The notes beneath the pieces are model-generated. The model was not told the origin of the DNA. It saw only the letters and a list, made by a program, of their open reading frames with translations, and ran no database searches. This document shows positions 51,714 to 61,542 of a stretch of 64,000 nt of DNA, piece by piece (within the stretch, counting starts at the first letter, position 1; each line of letters starts with the position of its first letter). The stretch is from Serratia liquefaciens. GTDB lineage: Bacteria > Pseudomonadota > Gammaproteobacteria > Enterobacterales > Enterobacteriaceae. A program made the position numbers and the translations under genes. The stretch spans positions 3,037,019-3,101,018 of the forward strand of contig NZ_CP088930.1 of NCBI RefSeq assembly GCF_027594825.1, written 5' to 3'.

Positions 51714-52040
51714 ATGAGCGATAAAATTATTCACCTGACTGACGGCAGCTTCGAAAACGACGTGCTGAAAGCTGAAGGGCCAATCCTGGTCGATTTCTGG
51801 GCTGAATGGTGTGGACCGTGCAAGATGATTGCTCCGATTCTGGATGAGATTGCCGAGGAGTTCGACGGCAAGCTGACCATCACCAAGCTGAATATCGACC
51901 AAAACCCGGCAACCGCACCTAAGTACGGTATCCGTGGTATCCCTACGCTGTTGCTGTTCAAGAACGGTGAAGTGGCTGCGACCAAGGTTGGTGCGCTGTC
52001 CAAAGGCCAGCTCAAAGATTTCCTTAACGCGAATCTGTAA
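51714..52040 (+). CDS. trxA: Thioredoxin 1
   Basis: A 108-residue cytosolic dithiol reductase with active site WCGPCK (Cys33/Cys36) and cis-Pro in [15 protein letters not shown]. The start ATG 51714 has TTGGAG seven bases upstream. It reduces disulfides in enzymes such as ribonucleotide reductase. Divergent from rhlB; rho follows after a long leader. Confidence 0.98.
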   Translation: MSDKIIHLTDGSFENDVLKAEGPILVDFWAEWCGPCKMIAPILDEIAEEFDGKLTITKLNIDQNPATAPKYGIRGIPTLLLFKNGEVAATKVGALSKGQLKDFLNANL

Positions 52041-52616
52041 TCGGGCGGGATGCCCTATGCCCAAGGGGTCTGACGTCGCGGTCAAAAAGCCGCGAAGTGA
52101 GAGACTGCGGGGATATACAGGCGTCTAGCGGGGATGTTCAATTCACCGCTAGACGCCTGCCAAGAAGCGTGTTAAGTTTAACCATACTGCATATAGAACT
52201 TGCCCGAAGTTTTAAATCTAAAGAGTCTAAATCTAAAGCTTTACTCTGTGTTGAACCGCTGGCGTTGAAAGAAAAAATGAACTCAGCCCGTGTTTTAACA
52301 ATCAAACGGTTTTGCAAAATCAATTTAAGGTACCTTCGATCTTAAACCGTCAATGCGCGCGTCCTCTGTAAGCCATTTCTTACCGTGACGGCTCAGCGCC
52401 CGGCGATCGAACGTCCAGTAAACAGGCACGAATATCCAAAGGATTTCAAGGCGTGGCCCGTCGGCAACCGAACGAATCTCTGCAGCTTAGTCCGCTAAGT
52501 GGCGGGGTAAGCAAGGAAGGCCAAGGCAACCACCAGAAAGACGAAAGATATATCCCGCTGCCATACCATTCACGATACAAGTTCGAGACATACCCCGAGT
52601 TTAAGAACCCACCACT
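52041..52616 (+). promoter_or_regulatory. trxA-rho intergenic region and rho leader
   Basis: This 576-bp region begins with a stem TCGCGG/CCGCGA (52076-52095) and a perfect 14-bp inverted repeat (52118-52131 with 52146-52159, 14-base loop). An AT-rich stretch follows with two AAATCTAAAG repeats (52214 and 52229, 15 bp apart). The last ~260 bp is the likely rho leader, where Rho autoregulates in E. coli. An 11-codon frame at 52353-52388 (MRASSVSHFLP) sits where rhoL lies in E. coli but lacks a clear ribosome-binding site, so it is not called as a gene. Confidence 0.55.
52118..52159. repeat. Perfect 14-bp inverted repeat between trxA and rho
   Basis: CAGGCGTCTAGCGG at 52118-52131 is the exact reverse complement of 52146-52159. 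As RNA it would form a very stable hairpin with a 14-base loop. No T run follows, so it is not a simple intrinsic terminator; it may stabilise trxA mRNA or be a small mobile repeat. Confidence 0.8.
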
Positions 52617-53876
52617 ATGAATCTTACCGAATTAAAGAATACGCCGGTTTCTGAGCTGATTACTCTCGGCGAAAATATGGGGCTGGAAAACCTGGCCCGC
52701 ATGCGCAAGCAGGACATTATCTTCTCTATCCTTAAGCAGCATGCGAAAAGTGGAGAAGATATCTTCGGCGATGGCGTGTTGGAGATATTGCAGGATGGAT
52801 TTGGTTTCCTCCGCTCTGGAGACAGCTCCTACCTTGCAGGCCCCGACGACATCTACGTATCCCCTAGCCAAATCCGCCGTTTTAACCTCCGTACAGGTGA
52901 CTCCGTTTCCGGTAAGATTCGTCCGCCAAAAGAAGGCGAGCGCTACTTTGCCCTGTTGAAAGTTAACGAAGTTAACTACGACAAACCGGAAAACGCCCGC
53001 AGCAAGATCCTGTTCGAGAACTTAACCCCACTGCATGCCAACTCCCGTCTGCGGATGGAACGCGGTAACGGTTCAACCGAAGACCTGACGGCTCGCGTGC
53101 TGGATCTGGCTTCGCCGATTGGCCGTGGTCAGCGTGGTCTGATTGTTGCTCCGCCGAAAGCCGGTAAAACCATGCTGCTGCAGAACATTGCACAAAGCAT
53201 CGCTTACAACCACCCAGACTGCGTGCTGATGGTCCTGCTGATTGACGAACGTCCGGAAGAAGTGACCGAGATGCAGCGTCTGGTGAAGGGCGAAGTTATC
53301 GCTTCTACCTTTGACGAGCCAGCTTCCCGTCACGTCCAGGTGGCAGAAATGGTGATCGAGAAGGCCAAGCGCCTGGTTGAGCACAAGAAAGACGTTATCA
53401 TCTTGCTCGACTCCATCACCCGCCTGGCTCGTGCCTACAACACCGTGGTACCGGCTTCCGGTAAAGTGTTGACCGGTGGTGTGGATGCCAACGCCCTGCA
53501 TCGTCCCAAGCGTTTCTTCGGTGCGGCACGTAACGTTGAGGAAGGCGGCAGCCTGACCATCATCGCTACCGCGCTGGTCGACACCGGGTCGAAAATGGAT
53601 GAGGTTATCTACGAAGAGTTTAAAGGTACCGGCAACATGGAATTGCATCTGGCGCGTAAAATCGCCGAGAAGCGCGTATTCCCTGCGATCGACTACAACC
53701 GCTCTGGTACTCGTAAAGAAGAATTGCTCACCACCTCTGAAGAACTGCAAAAAATGTGGATCCTACGTAAAATTATTCACCCAATGGGCGAAATTGACGC
53801 GATGGAATTCCTCATTAATAAGTTGGCCATGACCAAAACCAACGATGAATTCTTCGATATGATGAAGCGCTCATAA
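52617..53876 (+). CDS. rho: Transcription termination factor Rho
   Basis: A 419-residue hexameric RNA helicase that ends transcription at rut sites. The N-terminal RNA-binding cold-shock-like domain ([22 protein letters not shown]) precedes a RecA-like ATPase with Walker A APPKAGKT, Walker [17 protein letters not shown] and the Q and R loops ([23 protein letters not shown]). It is identical in length to E. coli Rho. It is preceded by a long leader and followed by a strong terminator. Confidence 0.98.
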   Translation: MNLTELKNTPVSELITLGENMGLENLARMRKQDIIFSILKQHAKSGEDIFGDGVLEILQDGFGFLRSGDSSYLAGPDDIYVSPSQIRRFNLRTGDSVSGKIRPPKEGERYFALLKVNEVNYDKPENARSKILFENLTPLHANSRLRMERGNGSTEDLTARVLDLASPIGRGQRGLIVAPPKAGKTMLLQNIAQSIAYNHPDCVLMVLLIDERPEEVTEMQRLVKGEVIASTFDEPASRHVQVAEMVIEKAKRLVEHKKDVIILLDSITRLARAYNTVVPASGKVLTGGVDANALHRPKRFFGAARNVEEGGSLTIIATALVDTGSKMDEVIYEEFKGTGNMELHLARKIAEKRVFPAIDYNRSGTRKEELLTTSEELQKMWILRKIIHPMGEIDAMEFLINKLAMTKTNDEFFDMMKRS

Positions 53877-54191
53877 ATGACGATGCGCTCATAATTGAGT
53901 AAAAAATTCAGAGAACGCCACGCCTAGTCGTGGCGTTTTTTGCTTTTGGCAGATACGATAAGTAACAGAAATGGAAACGTAAGTTATTTTCATGGCTTAC
54001 TGAGAATTCATCTTATTTGCGGTCGACGTTTCGTCGTTAGCACATTGTTACTGTTTAAACGGCAGGCAGAAGCGTTGGAATAAGAATGAATGGCTGTTGT
54101 CATAGGAAATGACTGAAAGGTAGCGGGGCCCGATGGCGTGACCTGTCGCCCGTGTTAAGCTGCCTTATCTTCTACAGAGATCTTGTTAACT
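53877..54191 (+). promoter_or_regulatory. rho-wecA intergenic region
   Basis: After the rho terminator about 250 bp lead to wecA. A small dyad CGACG-TTT-CGTCG lies at 54024-54036. A GGTAGCGGGGCC near 54120 partly resembles the ops element but is too degenerate to claim. No -35/-10 pair stands out; the ECA operon promoter should be here. Confidence 0.4.
53914..53942 (+). terminator. rho terminator
   Basis: AACGCCACG (53914-53922) and CGTGGCGTT (53929-53937) form a perfect 9-bp stem with a 6-base loop, followed by a run of T. Confidence 0.92.
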
Positions 54192-55289
54192 GTGAACTTA
54201 CTCACTATGAGTACTGAAATTCTATTTGTTTTCCTGTTTTCCTTGGCTTTTCTCTTTGTTGCTCGTAAAGCAGCAAAACGTATTGGTCTGGTTGATAAAC
54301 CTAATTACCGCAAACGTCATCAGGGGTTGATCCCACTTGTCGGGGGTATTTCTGTTTACGCCGGGCTGTGCTTTGCTTTCCTGATCTCTGACCAAACGAT
54401 TGCGCACGGAAAACTCTACCTCGCCTGTGCGGGGCTATTAGTGTTTGTTGGCGCTCTCGACGATCGTTTCGACATCAGCGTTAAAATTCGCGCGCTGGTT
54501 CAGGCATTGGTCGGCATTGCGATGATGGTGTTCGCCGGGCTCTACCTGCGCAGTTTTGGTCATGTGCTGGGCGACTGGGAAATGCAACTGGGGCCGTTCG
54601 GCTATCTGGTCACGCTGTTTGCCGTTTGGGCAGCCATCAACGCCTTTAACATGGTAGACGGCATCGACGGCCTGCTGGGCGGGCTCTCGTGTGTTTCTTT
54701 CGGTGCGCTGGGCGTGTTGTTGTACCTGAGCGGCCACTCCGACTTGGCTTTCTGGTGCTTCGCGATGATTGCCGCTATCGTTCCTTATATCCTGCTTAAC
54801 CTCGGCATTCTTGGCCGACGTTACAAGGTGTTTATGGGGGATGCGGGCAGTACGCTGATCGGTTTCACCGCCATTTGGCTGCTGTTGCAGAGTTCACAGG
54901 GTAAAGCCCATTCCATCAATCCTGTTACCGCCCTGTGGATTATCGCTATTCCGTTGATGGACATGATTGCGATCATGTATCGTCGCTTACGCAAAGGGAT
55001 GAGCCCCTTCTCCCCAGACCGTCAACACATTCACCATCTGATTATGCGCGCTGGCTTTACGCCGCGGCAGGCTTTCGTGCTGATTACCCTGGCGGCGGCG
55101 CTGCTGGCGGCCATTGGCGTGCTCGGCGAACGTCTTACTTTTATCCCTGAATGGGTAATGTTGGCATTATTCTTGCTTGCCTTCTTCTTGTACGGTTACT
55201 GCATTAAGCGCGCCTGGCGTGTTGCACGTTACATTAAGCGTATCAAACGGCGCCTGCGGCGTTCGAACGACAATAAGCAAGAATCCTAA
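54192..55289 (+). CDS. wecA: Undecaprenyl-phosphate GlcNAc-1-phosphate transferase WecA
   Basis: A 365-residue polytopic enzyme (about 11 helices) that starts ECA (and often O-antigen) by moving GlcNAc-1-P from UDP-GlcNAc to undecaprenyl phosphate. Catalytic motifs are LDDRFDISVKIR (Asp-Asp), NAFNMVDGIDGLLGG, VFMGDAGSTLIG and PDRQHIHHLIMR (His-rich). I place the start at GTG 54192 (MNLLTMSTE), which matches the E. coli N-terminus; ATG 54207 is possible. First gene of the ECA operon. Confidence 0.95.
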   Translation: MNLLTMSTEILFVFLFSLAFLFVARKAAKRIGLVDKPNYRKRHQGLIPLVGGISVYAGLCFAFLISDQTIAHGKLYLACAGLLVFVGALDDRFDISVKIRALVQALVGIAMMVFAGLYLRSFGHVLGDWEMQLGPFGYLVTLFAVWAAINAFNMVDGIDGLLGGLSCVSFGALGVLLYLSGHSDLAFWCFAMIAAIVPYILLNLGILGRRYKVFMGDAGSTLIGFTAIWLLLQSSQGKAHSINPVTALWIIAIPLMDMIAIMYRRLRKGMSPFSPDRQHIHHLIMRAGFTPRQAFVLITLAAALLAAIGVLGERLTFIPEWVMLALFLLAFFLYGYCIKRAWRVARYIKRIKRRLRRSNDNKQES

Positions 55290-55309
55290 CCAGAGGCTTT
55301 TGGGCAGTG

Positions 55310-56362
55310 ATGAATCCAGAAACAACGTCTGACAAGACTATCCCGGCAGTGGATAACGAACTCGATATTCGCGGCCTGTGCTGTACCCTGTGGCGCGGTA
55401 AGTCATGGATTATCGGTATTGCGGCGCTGTTCGCCGTGGTGGCGCTGGTGGTGTCCTACCTGGTGAAACAGGAGTGGAGTGCGGCGGCGATTACCGATCG
55501 GCCCACGGTGAATGCGTTGGGGGGGTATTATTCCCAGCAACAGTTCCTGCGTAATCTGGATGTGCGTACTCTGCCGGCGGCGGCTAGCGAGCAACCGGGC
55601 ATCGCTGACGAAGCCTATAATGAATTTATTATGCAGTTGGCGGCTTACGATACGCGCCGAGATTTCTGGCTGCAGAGCGATTATTACAAACAGCGCCAGG
55701 AAGGCGACGCAGGCGCCGATGCGGCCTTGCTCGACGAGCTGATTAACAATATCCAGTTTACGCCGCGCGACGACAAAAAAGTGCCGAACGACGGAGTGAA
55801 ACTGACGGCGGAAACGGCGGTAGATGCCAATCGCCTGCTGCGTCAGTACGTGGCGTTTGCCAGCCACCGCGCGGCTCAGCATTTAAACGAAGAGATCCAG
55901 GGCGCCTGGGCGGCCCGGACTACGTCGATGAAAGCACAGGTTAAGCGCCAGGAAGCGGTGGCAGAGGCCGTGTACAAGCGTGAGCTGAACACCATCCAAC
56001 AGGCGTTAAAAATTGCCGAGACGCAGGGTATCAGCCGGACTCAGACCGATACCCCGGCAGAACAACTGCCAGACTCTGATTTGTTCCTGCTGGGCAAACC
56101 TATGCTGCAGGCGCGTCTGGAAGGATTGCAGGCATCGGGCCCAACCTTTGATTTGGACTACGACCAAAATCGCGCGATGCTGGCGACCCTGAACGTGGGC
56201 CCAACGTTGGACGAGAAGTTTCAGACTTACCGCTATTTGCGGACCCCGGAAGAGCCGGTAAAACGTGACAGTCCACGGCGGGTATTCTGGTTGATCACGT
56301 GGGGCGCGATGGGCGCTTTGGTTGGCGCAGGTGTTGCCCTGGTGCGTCGGCCGCGTAAATAA
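55310..56362 (+). CDS. wzzE: ECA chain-length regulator WzzE
   Basis: A 350-residue polysaccharide co-polymerase with two membrane helices (~39-59 near the N-terminus, and ~323-343 at the C-terminus) around a periplasmic coiled-coil domain. ELDIRGLCCTLWRGKSWIIG, ITDRPTVNALGGYYSQQQFL and FQTYRYLRTPEEPVKRDSPRR match E. coli WzzE. It sets ECA repeat number with WzyE. ATG 55310 follows wecA by 20 bp; an adjacent GTG at 55307 is an alternative. Confidence 0.94.
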   Translation: MNPETTSDKTIPAVDNELDIRGLCCTLWRGKSWIIGIAALFAVVALVVSYLVKQEWSAAAITDRPTVNALGGYYSQQQFLRNLDVRTLPAAASEQPGIADEAYNEFIMQLAAYDTRRDFWLQSDYYKQRQEGDAGADAALLDELINNIQFTPRDDKKVPNDGVKLTAETAVDANRLLRQYVAFASHRAAQHLNEEIQGAWAARTTSMKAQVKRQEAVAEAVYKRELNTIQQALKIAETQGISRTQTDTPAEQLPDSDLFLLGKPMLQARLEGLQASGPTFDLDYDQNRAMLATLNVGPTLDEKFQTYRYLRTPEEPVKRDSPRRVFWLITWGAMGALVGAGVALVRRPRK

Positions 56363-56385
56363 AAATAATATAATAATTCGCTGAT

Positions 56386-56421
56386 GGGCGTGTGAGCGCC
56401 CAATTCGCAGGTACGCCTGCG
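56386..56421 (+). other. Twin hairpins between wzzE and wecB
   Basis: GGGCG/CGCCC (56386-56401) and CGCAGG/CCTGCG (56406-56421) stand side by side in the 84-bp gap. Neither has a T run, so they are likely mRNA stabilisers or processing sites rather than terminators. Confidence 0.45.
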
Positions 56422-56446
56422 GTTAACCGACCAAAAGAGATTCGCT

Positions 56447-57577
56447 GTGAAAGTGTTGACTGTTTTCGGCACCAGGCCTGAAGCCATCAAAATGGCACCG
56501 CTGGTACATGCCCTGGCTCAGGATGAAGCCTTTGAATCAAGAGTCTGCGTGACGGCACAGCATCGTGAGATGTTGGATCAGGTATTGCGGTTATTTGAGA
56601 TAGTGCCTGATTACGATCTGAACATCATGAAACCAGGCCAGGGATTGAGTGAGATCACCTGCCGCATCCTTGAAGGCCTGGAAGGCGTTCTTGAGGAATT
56701 CAAACCGGATGTGGTGCTGGTTCACGGCGATACCACCACCACGCTGGCGACCAGCCTGGCGGCATTTTATCAGCGTATCCCGGTAGGGCATGTAGAGGCG
56801 GGCCTGCGTACCGGCGACCTTTACTCCCCGTGGCCGGAAGAGGCTAACCGCAAGCTGACCGGCCACCTGGCGATGTACCATTTTGCCCCGACGGAAAACT
56901 CGCGGCAGAACCTGTTGCGCGAGCTGTTGCCGGACGATCATATCTTCGTCACTGGCAACACGGTGATTGACGCGTTGTTCTGGGTACGCGATCGGGTGAT
57001 GGGTGATGCGGCCTTGCATGACAGCCTGGCTCAACGCTACCCGTTCCTGGATGCCGACAAAAAGTTGATTCTGGTAACTGGCCATCGACGTGAAAGTTTT
57101 GGCGGCGGGTTCGAACGAATTTGCAGCGCGCTGGCAGAAATTGCCCGCACTCATCCCGATGTGCAGGTGGTGTATCCGGTACACCTCAACCCCAACGTCA
57201 GCGAGCCGGTCAACCGCATTCTGAAAGGGATTGATAACATCGTCCTGATCGACCCGCAGGATTATTTACCTTTTGTCTATCTGATGGCTAAGTCATATAT
57301 GATCCTGACCGACTCTGGCGGTATTCAGGAGGAGGCTCCGTCATTGGGTAAGCCGGTGCTGGTGATGCGTGACACCACCGAGCGGCCGGAGGCGGTAGAT
57401 TCGGGCACGGTGCGGCTGGTGGGGACCGATGTGGCAAAAATTGTTGATGCGGTTAACCGGTTGCTGACGGACGAAAACGAATATCACGCCATGAGCCGGG
57501 CGCATAACCCTTACGGTGACGGGCATGCCTGCCAGCGTATTCTGGAAGCTTTGAAGAATCATCAGGTGACACTATGA
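56447..57577 (+). CDS. wecB: UDP-N-acetylglucosamine 2-epimerase WecB
   Basis: A 376-residue non-hydrolysing epimerase that makes UDP-ManNAc for ECA. The opening [19 protein letters not shown] and motifs [29 protein letters not shown] and [28 protein letters not shown] are diagnostic. The start is GTG 56447 with AGAGA upstream. The stop overlaps wecC by ATGA. Confidence 0.97.
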   Translation: MKVLTVFGTRPEAIKMAPLVHALAQDEAFESRVCVTAQHREMLDQVLRLFEIVPDYDLNIMKPGQGLSEITCRILEGLEGVLEEFKPDVVLVHGDTTTTLATSLAAFYQRIPVGHVEAGLRTGDLYSPWPEEANRKLTGHLAMYHFAPTENSRQNLLRELLPDDHIFVTGNTVIDALFWVRDRVMGDAALHDSLAQRYPFLDADKKLILVTGHRRESFGGGFERICSALAEIARTHPDVQVVYPVHLNPNVSEPVNRILKGIDNIVLIDPQDYLPFVYLMAKSYMILTDSGGIQEEAPSLGKPVLVMRDTTERPEAVDSGTVRLVGTDVAKIVDAVNRLLTDENEYHAMSRAHNPYGDGHACQRILEALKNHQVTL

Positions 57578-58836
57578 GTTTTAACACTATTTCGGTTATC
57601 GGCCTGGGTTATATCGGTCTGCCAACGGCGGCGGCGTTTGCCTCCCGCAAGAAAAAAGTGGTGGGCGTAGATGTTAACCAACATGCGGTGGATACCATTA
57701 ACCGTGGCGCGATCCATATCGTTGAACCCGATCTGGATAAAGTGGTGAAAGACGCGGTCGACGGCGGTTATCTGCAGGCGGTGACCAAACCTCTGGCAGC
57801 GGATGCTTTCCTGATTGCGGTACCGACGCCGTTTAAAGGCGACCATGAGCCGGATCTGGCGTATGTCGAAGCCGCGGCCAAATCTTTGGCTCCTGTGCTG
57901 AAAAAAGGCGATCTGGTGATCCTGGAGTCCACCTCGCCAGTGGGCGCTACCGAACAGATGGCTCAGTGGCTGGCCGAAGCGCGTAGCGATCTCAGTTTCC
58001 CGCAGCAGGCCGGTGAAGCCGCTGATGTGAACATTGCATATTGTCCGGAGCGCGTGCTGCCGGGGCAGGTGATGGTTGAGCTGATTCAAAACGACCGTGT
58101 GATTGGCGGTATGACGCCAAAATGCTCGGAGCGTGCCAGCGAGCTGTACAAGATTTTCCTCGAGGGCGAGTGTGTGATTACCAATTCACGCACCGCTGAG
58201 ATGTGCAAGCTGACCGAAAACAGCTTCCGCGATGTGAATATCGCCTTTGCCAATGAGCTGTCGTTGATTTGTGCCGATCAGGGCATCAATGTCTGGGAGC
58301 TTATCCGTCTGGCGAATCGCCATCCGCGGGTCAATATTTTGCAGCCTGGCCCCGGCGTAGGCGGCCACTGCATTGCGGTCGACCCTTGGTTTATCGTCTC
58401 GCAGAATCCGCAGCAGGCGCGTTTGATTCATACCGCGCGCCTGGTGAATGACGGAAAACCGCTGTGGGTGGTTGATCGCGTGAAAGCTGCGGTGGCTGAC
58501 TGTCTGGCGGCTACCGACAAGCGCGCATCGGAAGTGAAAATTGCCTGCTTCGGCCTGGCTTTCAAGCCGAATATCGATGACCTGCGCGAAAGTCCGGCGG
58601 TGGAAGTGGCGCATTTGATTGCCGATTGGCATGTGGGTGAAACCCTGGTGGTTGAGCCGAACGTCGAGCAACTGCCGAAATCACTGGCGGGCCATGTGAC
58701 GCTGAAAGCGATGGCCGACGCGTTGCAGCAGGCAGATGTGATCGTGATGTTGGTCGATCATAAGCAGTTCAAGGCAATTAGGCCGGAAGAAATAAAACAA
58801 ACGTGGGTTGTGGATACCAAAGGAGTATGGCGTTGA
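57574..58836 (+). CDS. wecC: UDP-N-acetyl-D-mannosamine dehydrogenase WecC
   Basis: A 420-residue NAD-dependent dehydrogenase that oxidises UDP-ManNAc to UDP-ManNAcA. The Rossmann loop is [14 protein letters not shown]. The catalytic Cys lies in [15 protein letters not shown], and the central Lys/Asn in [21 protein letters not shown]. It overlaps wecB by 4 bp and rffG by 4 bp (using the TTG start of rffG). Confidence 0.97.
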   Translation: MSFNTISVIGLGYIGLPTAAAFASRKKKVVGVDVNQHAVDTINRGAIHIVEPDLDKVVKDAVDGGYLQAVTKPLAADAFLIAVPTPFKGDHEPDLAYVEAAAKSLAPVLKKGDLVILESTSPVGATEQMAQWLAEARSDLSFPQQAGEAADVNIAYCPERVLPGQVMVELIQNDRVIGGMTPKCSERASELYKIFLEGECVITNSRTAEMCKLTENSFRDVNIAFANELSLICADQGINVWELIRLANRHPRVNILQPGPGVGGHCIAVDPWFIVSQNPQQARLIHTARLVNDGKPLWVVDRVKAAVADCLAATDKRASEVKIACFGLAFKPNIDDLRESPAVEVAHLIADWHVGETLVVEPNVEQLPKSLAGHVTLKAMADALQQADVIVMLVDHKQFKAIRPEEIKQTWVVDTKGVWR

Positions 58837-59900
58837 AACGTATTTTAGTCACTGGGGGCGCCGGTTTCATCGGCTCTGCGGTCGTCAGACATATTATTGA
58901 AGACACGCAGGACAGCGTGGTGGTAGTGGATAAGCTGACTTACGCGGGCAACCTGGAGTCGCTAGCGGTGGTTGCCGATAGCGAACGCTATTCCTTCGAA
59001 CAGGTGGATATCTGCGATCGCACGGCATTGGATCGGGTGTTTGCCCAGTATCAGCCGGACGTGGTCATGCACCTGGCGGCGGAAAGTCACGTCGACCGTT
59101 CGATAGATGGCCCGGCGGCCTTTATCGAAACCAACGTGGTGGGCACTTACGTCATGCTGGAGGCGGCCCGTCATTACTGGCAGCCGCTGGAGGCGGAGAA
59201 GAAGCAGAGCTTCCGTTTCCACCACATCTCCACCGACGAAGTGTATGGCGACTTGCACGGCACGGACGATCTGTTCACCGAAACCACACCTTATTCGCCA
59301 AGCAGCCCGTATTCGGCCTCCAAGGCTTCCAGCGACCATCTGGTCCGTGCCTGGCTGCGTACCTATGGCTTGCCGACGCTGGTCACCAACTGCTCCAATA
59401 ACTACGGCCCGTATCACTTCCCGGAAAAACTGATCCCGCTGGTGATCCTCAATGCCGTTGCCGGCAAACCTTTGCCGGTGTATGGCAACGGTGCGCAGGT
59501 GCGTGACTGGCTGTATGTCGAAGACCATGCGCGCGCGTTATATCAGGTGGTTACCGAAGGTGTAGTGGGTGAAACCTACAATATCGGTGGTCACAATGAG
59601 CGCAAGAATATCGAAGTTGTGCATACCATTTGCGATCTGCTGGAAGAGTTGGCGCCGAACAAACCACAGGGCGTGGCGAAATACCGCGATCTGATCACTT
59701 ACGTCAAGGATCGCCCGGGCCATGATATGCGCTACGCGATCGACGCCGGCAAAATTGACCGGGAACTGGGCTGGCACCCACAAGAAACCTTTGAAAGCGG
59801 CATTCGCAAAACGGTTTCCTGGTACCTGAACAATGAAACCTGGTGGCGTCGCGTTCAGGATGGTTCCTATACCGGTGAACGTTTAGGTTTATCCGACTAA
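58833..59900 (+). CDS. rffG: dTDP-glucose 4,6-dehydratase RffG
   Basis: A 355-residue extended SDR converting dTDP-glucose to dTDP-4-keto-6-deoxyglucose, on the path to dTDP-Fuc4NAc. The NAD loop [18 protein letters not shown] (Thr-Asp-Glu catalytic) and [13 protein letters not shown] (YxxxK) are intact. I place the start at TTG 58833, seven bases after AGGAG, which gives exactly the E. coli length; ATG 58827 lies only one base after that AGGAG and is less likely. Confidence 0.95.
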   Translation: MKRILVTGGAGFIGSAVVRHIIEDTQDSVVVVDKLTYAGNLESLAVVADSERYSFEQVDICDRTALDRVFAQYQPDVVMHLAAESHVDRSIDGPAAFIETNVVGTYVMLEAARHYWQPLEAEKKQSFRFHHISTDEVYGDLHGTDDLFTETTPYSPSSPYSASKASSDHLVRAWLRTYGLPTLVTNCSNNYGPYHFPEKLIPLVILNAVAGKPLPVYGNGAQVRDWLYVEDHARALYQVVTEGVVGETYNIGGHNERKNIEVVHTICDLLEELAPNKPQGVAKYRDLITYVKDRPGHDMRYAIDAGKIDRELGWHPQETFESGIRKTVSWYLNNETWWRRVQDGSYTGERLGLSD

Positions 59901-59951
59901 GTTTAGCCCGGATCGCCTGAGTGGCGGCCCTGTGGGTTTTTTGGAGTGAGT

Positions 59952-60833
59952 ATGAAAGGTATTATTCTGGCAGGGGGGTCCGGCACGCGTCTGCACCCTA
60001 TCACCCGTGGCGTATCCAAGCAGTTGCTGCCGATCTACGACAAGCCGATGATTTATTACCCAATGTCGGTGCTGATGCTGGCGGGTATCCGTGACATTTT
60101 GATTATTTCCACACCGGAAGATTTGCCTTCGTTCCAGCGTCTGTTAGGCAATGGCGATCAGTTCGGCGTGAATCTCAGCTATGCCGAGCAACCTAAGCCG
60201 GAAGGGCTGGCGCAGGCATTCCTGATCGGTGAAGAGTTCATCAATGGCGACTCCTGTTGTCTGGTGTTAGGGGATAACATCTTCTTCGGCCAATCTTTCA
60301 GCCCAAAACTGAAAACCGTAGCGGCGCGCACTGAAGGCGCAACAGTATTCGGCTACCAGGTGATGGATCCTGAGCGTTTCGGCGTAGTGGAGTTTGATGA
60401 TAATTTCCGTGCGCTGTCGATCGAGGAAAAACCGAAAAAGCCAAAATCTGACTGGGCGGTGACCGGTTTGTATTTCTACGACAAGCAGGTGGTGGAGTTT
60501 GCCAAGCAGGTGAAGCCTTCAGAACGCGGCGAACTGGAAATTACCAGCATTAACCAGATGTATCTGGAGCGTGGTGAGTTGACCGTTGAATTGCTGGGCC
60601 GCGGTTTCGCCTGGCTGGACACCGGCACCCACGACAGCCTGCTGGAAGCCAGCAGCTTCGTGCAGACGGTGGAAAAACGCCAGGGCTTTAAAATTGCCTG
60701 CCTGGAAGAGATCGCCTGGCGCAACGGTTGGCTGGATGATAAAGATCTGAAACGTGCTGCCGGTGCCCTTTCCAAAACCGGTTACGGCAAGTATCTGTTG
60801 GATTTGCTGCATGCGCGCCCACGCCACTATTGA
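59952..60833 (+). CDS. rffH: Glucose-1-phosphate thymidylyltransferase RffH
   Basis: A 293-residue nucleotidyltransferase making dTDP-glucose from dTTP and glucose-1-P for [21 protein letters not shown] is the nucleotide-binding loop; [11 protein letters not shown] holds the metal-binding Asp, and EEKPKKPKS follows. GGAG precedes ATG 59952 by five bases. It shares the RmlA family with O-antigen enzymes; context assigns it to ECA. wecD overlaps its end by 23 bp. Confidence 0.95.
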   Translation: MKGIILAGGSGTRLHPITRGVSKQLLPIYDKPMIYYPMSVLMLAGIRDILIISTPEDLPSFQRLLGNGDQFGVNLSYAEQPKPEGLAQAFLIGEEFINGDSCCLVLGDNIFFGQSFSPKLKTVAARTEGATVFGYQVMDPERFGVVEFDDNFRALSIEEKPKKPKSDWAVTGLYFYDKQVVEFAKQVKPSERGELEITSINQMYLERGELTVELLGRGFAWLDTGTHDSLLEASSFVQTVEKRQGFKIACLEEIAWRNGWLDDKDLKRAAGALSKTGYGKYLLDLLHARPRHY

Positions 60834-61542
60834 GCCTTTAGCCTGGGAAACTGAGTTTTTCGCTCTTAGCAGCGCCAAGCTTAACTTTTCCGCTACGGCC
60901 CCGGCGTTGACCGAGGCCGATTTGGCCCCCTATGCCTTGGTGCAAGCTAAAATTCCGGCACACCAAACCGCCTGGGCGGATGGCTTGTCGGTGCTCGGTT
61001 TCCAACTGGTTGAGGCTGAAGTCGATCTTGCGCTGAATATCGGCACGGAATGTGCGTCGTCGCAGAGTGCGCCAGCGCTGGCGATTCGCCCGGCAATGCC
61101 GGAGGATATTCCGGTATTGCGTGCGGCAGCGGCCAATGTGTTCACCGCCAGCCGTTTTCGGGCCCCTTGGTACGACGTTCAGGATAGCGGGCGCTTCTAT
61201 GCCGCCTGGATCGAAAAAGCGGTACTGGGAACCTTCGATCACCAATGCCTGTTGGCACTGGACCAGGCCGGTCAGCCGGAGGGTTTTGTCAGCCTGCGCG
61301 ATATCGGCAATCAGGAGATGAGAATCGGTCTGCTGGCGGCCTTCCCCGGCGCGTCAGGCAAAGGGATTGGTGCGCGGCTAATGGCGGCGGCCATTGCAGA
61401 GTGTCAGCAACGGTCGCAGCAGCGTCTGCGGGTGGCGACCCAACTCGGCAATATCGCCGCACTACGGCTCTATCAACGACAGGGTGCTGTTATTGAAAGC
61501 ACCTCGTATTGGTTATACAGAGGTAAACATGATCCCATTTAA
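60811..61542 (+). CDS. wecD: dTDP-fucosamine acetyltransferase WecD
   Basis: A 243-residue GNAT-family acetyltransferase that uses acetyl-CoA to form dTDP-Fuc4NAc. The N-terminal half is the WecD-specific domain ([21 protein letters not shown]). The GNAT core carries [29 protein letters not shown] and the pyrophosphate loop [12 protein letters not shown], ending [12 protein letters not shown] 60811 gives the best family alignment. It overlaps rffH by 23 bp and wecE by 14 bp. Confidence 0.94.
   Translation: MRAHATIEPLAWETEFFALSSAKLNFSATAPALTEADLAPYALVQAKIPAHQTAWADGLSVLGFQLVEAEVDLALNIGTECASSQSAPALAIRPAMPEDIPVLRAAAANVFTASRFRAPWYDVQDSGRFYAAWIEKAVLGTFDHQCLLALDQAGQPEGFVSLRDIGNQEMRIGLLAAFPGASGKGIGARLMAAAIAECQQRSQQRLRVATQLGNIAALRLYQRQGAVIESTSYWLYRGKHDPI

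Noticed and set aside
54116..54132. Possible ops/JUMPstart element (GGTAGCGGGGCC) before wecA
   Set aside because: Only the GGTAGCG core matches; the rest of the JUMPstart sequence is missing, and RfaH control of the ECA operon is not established.
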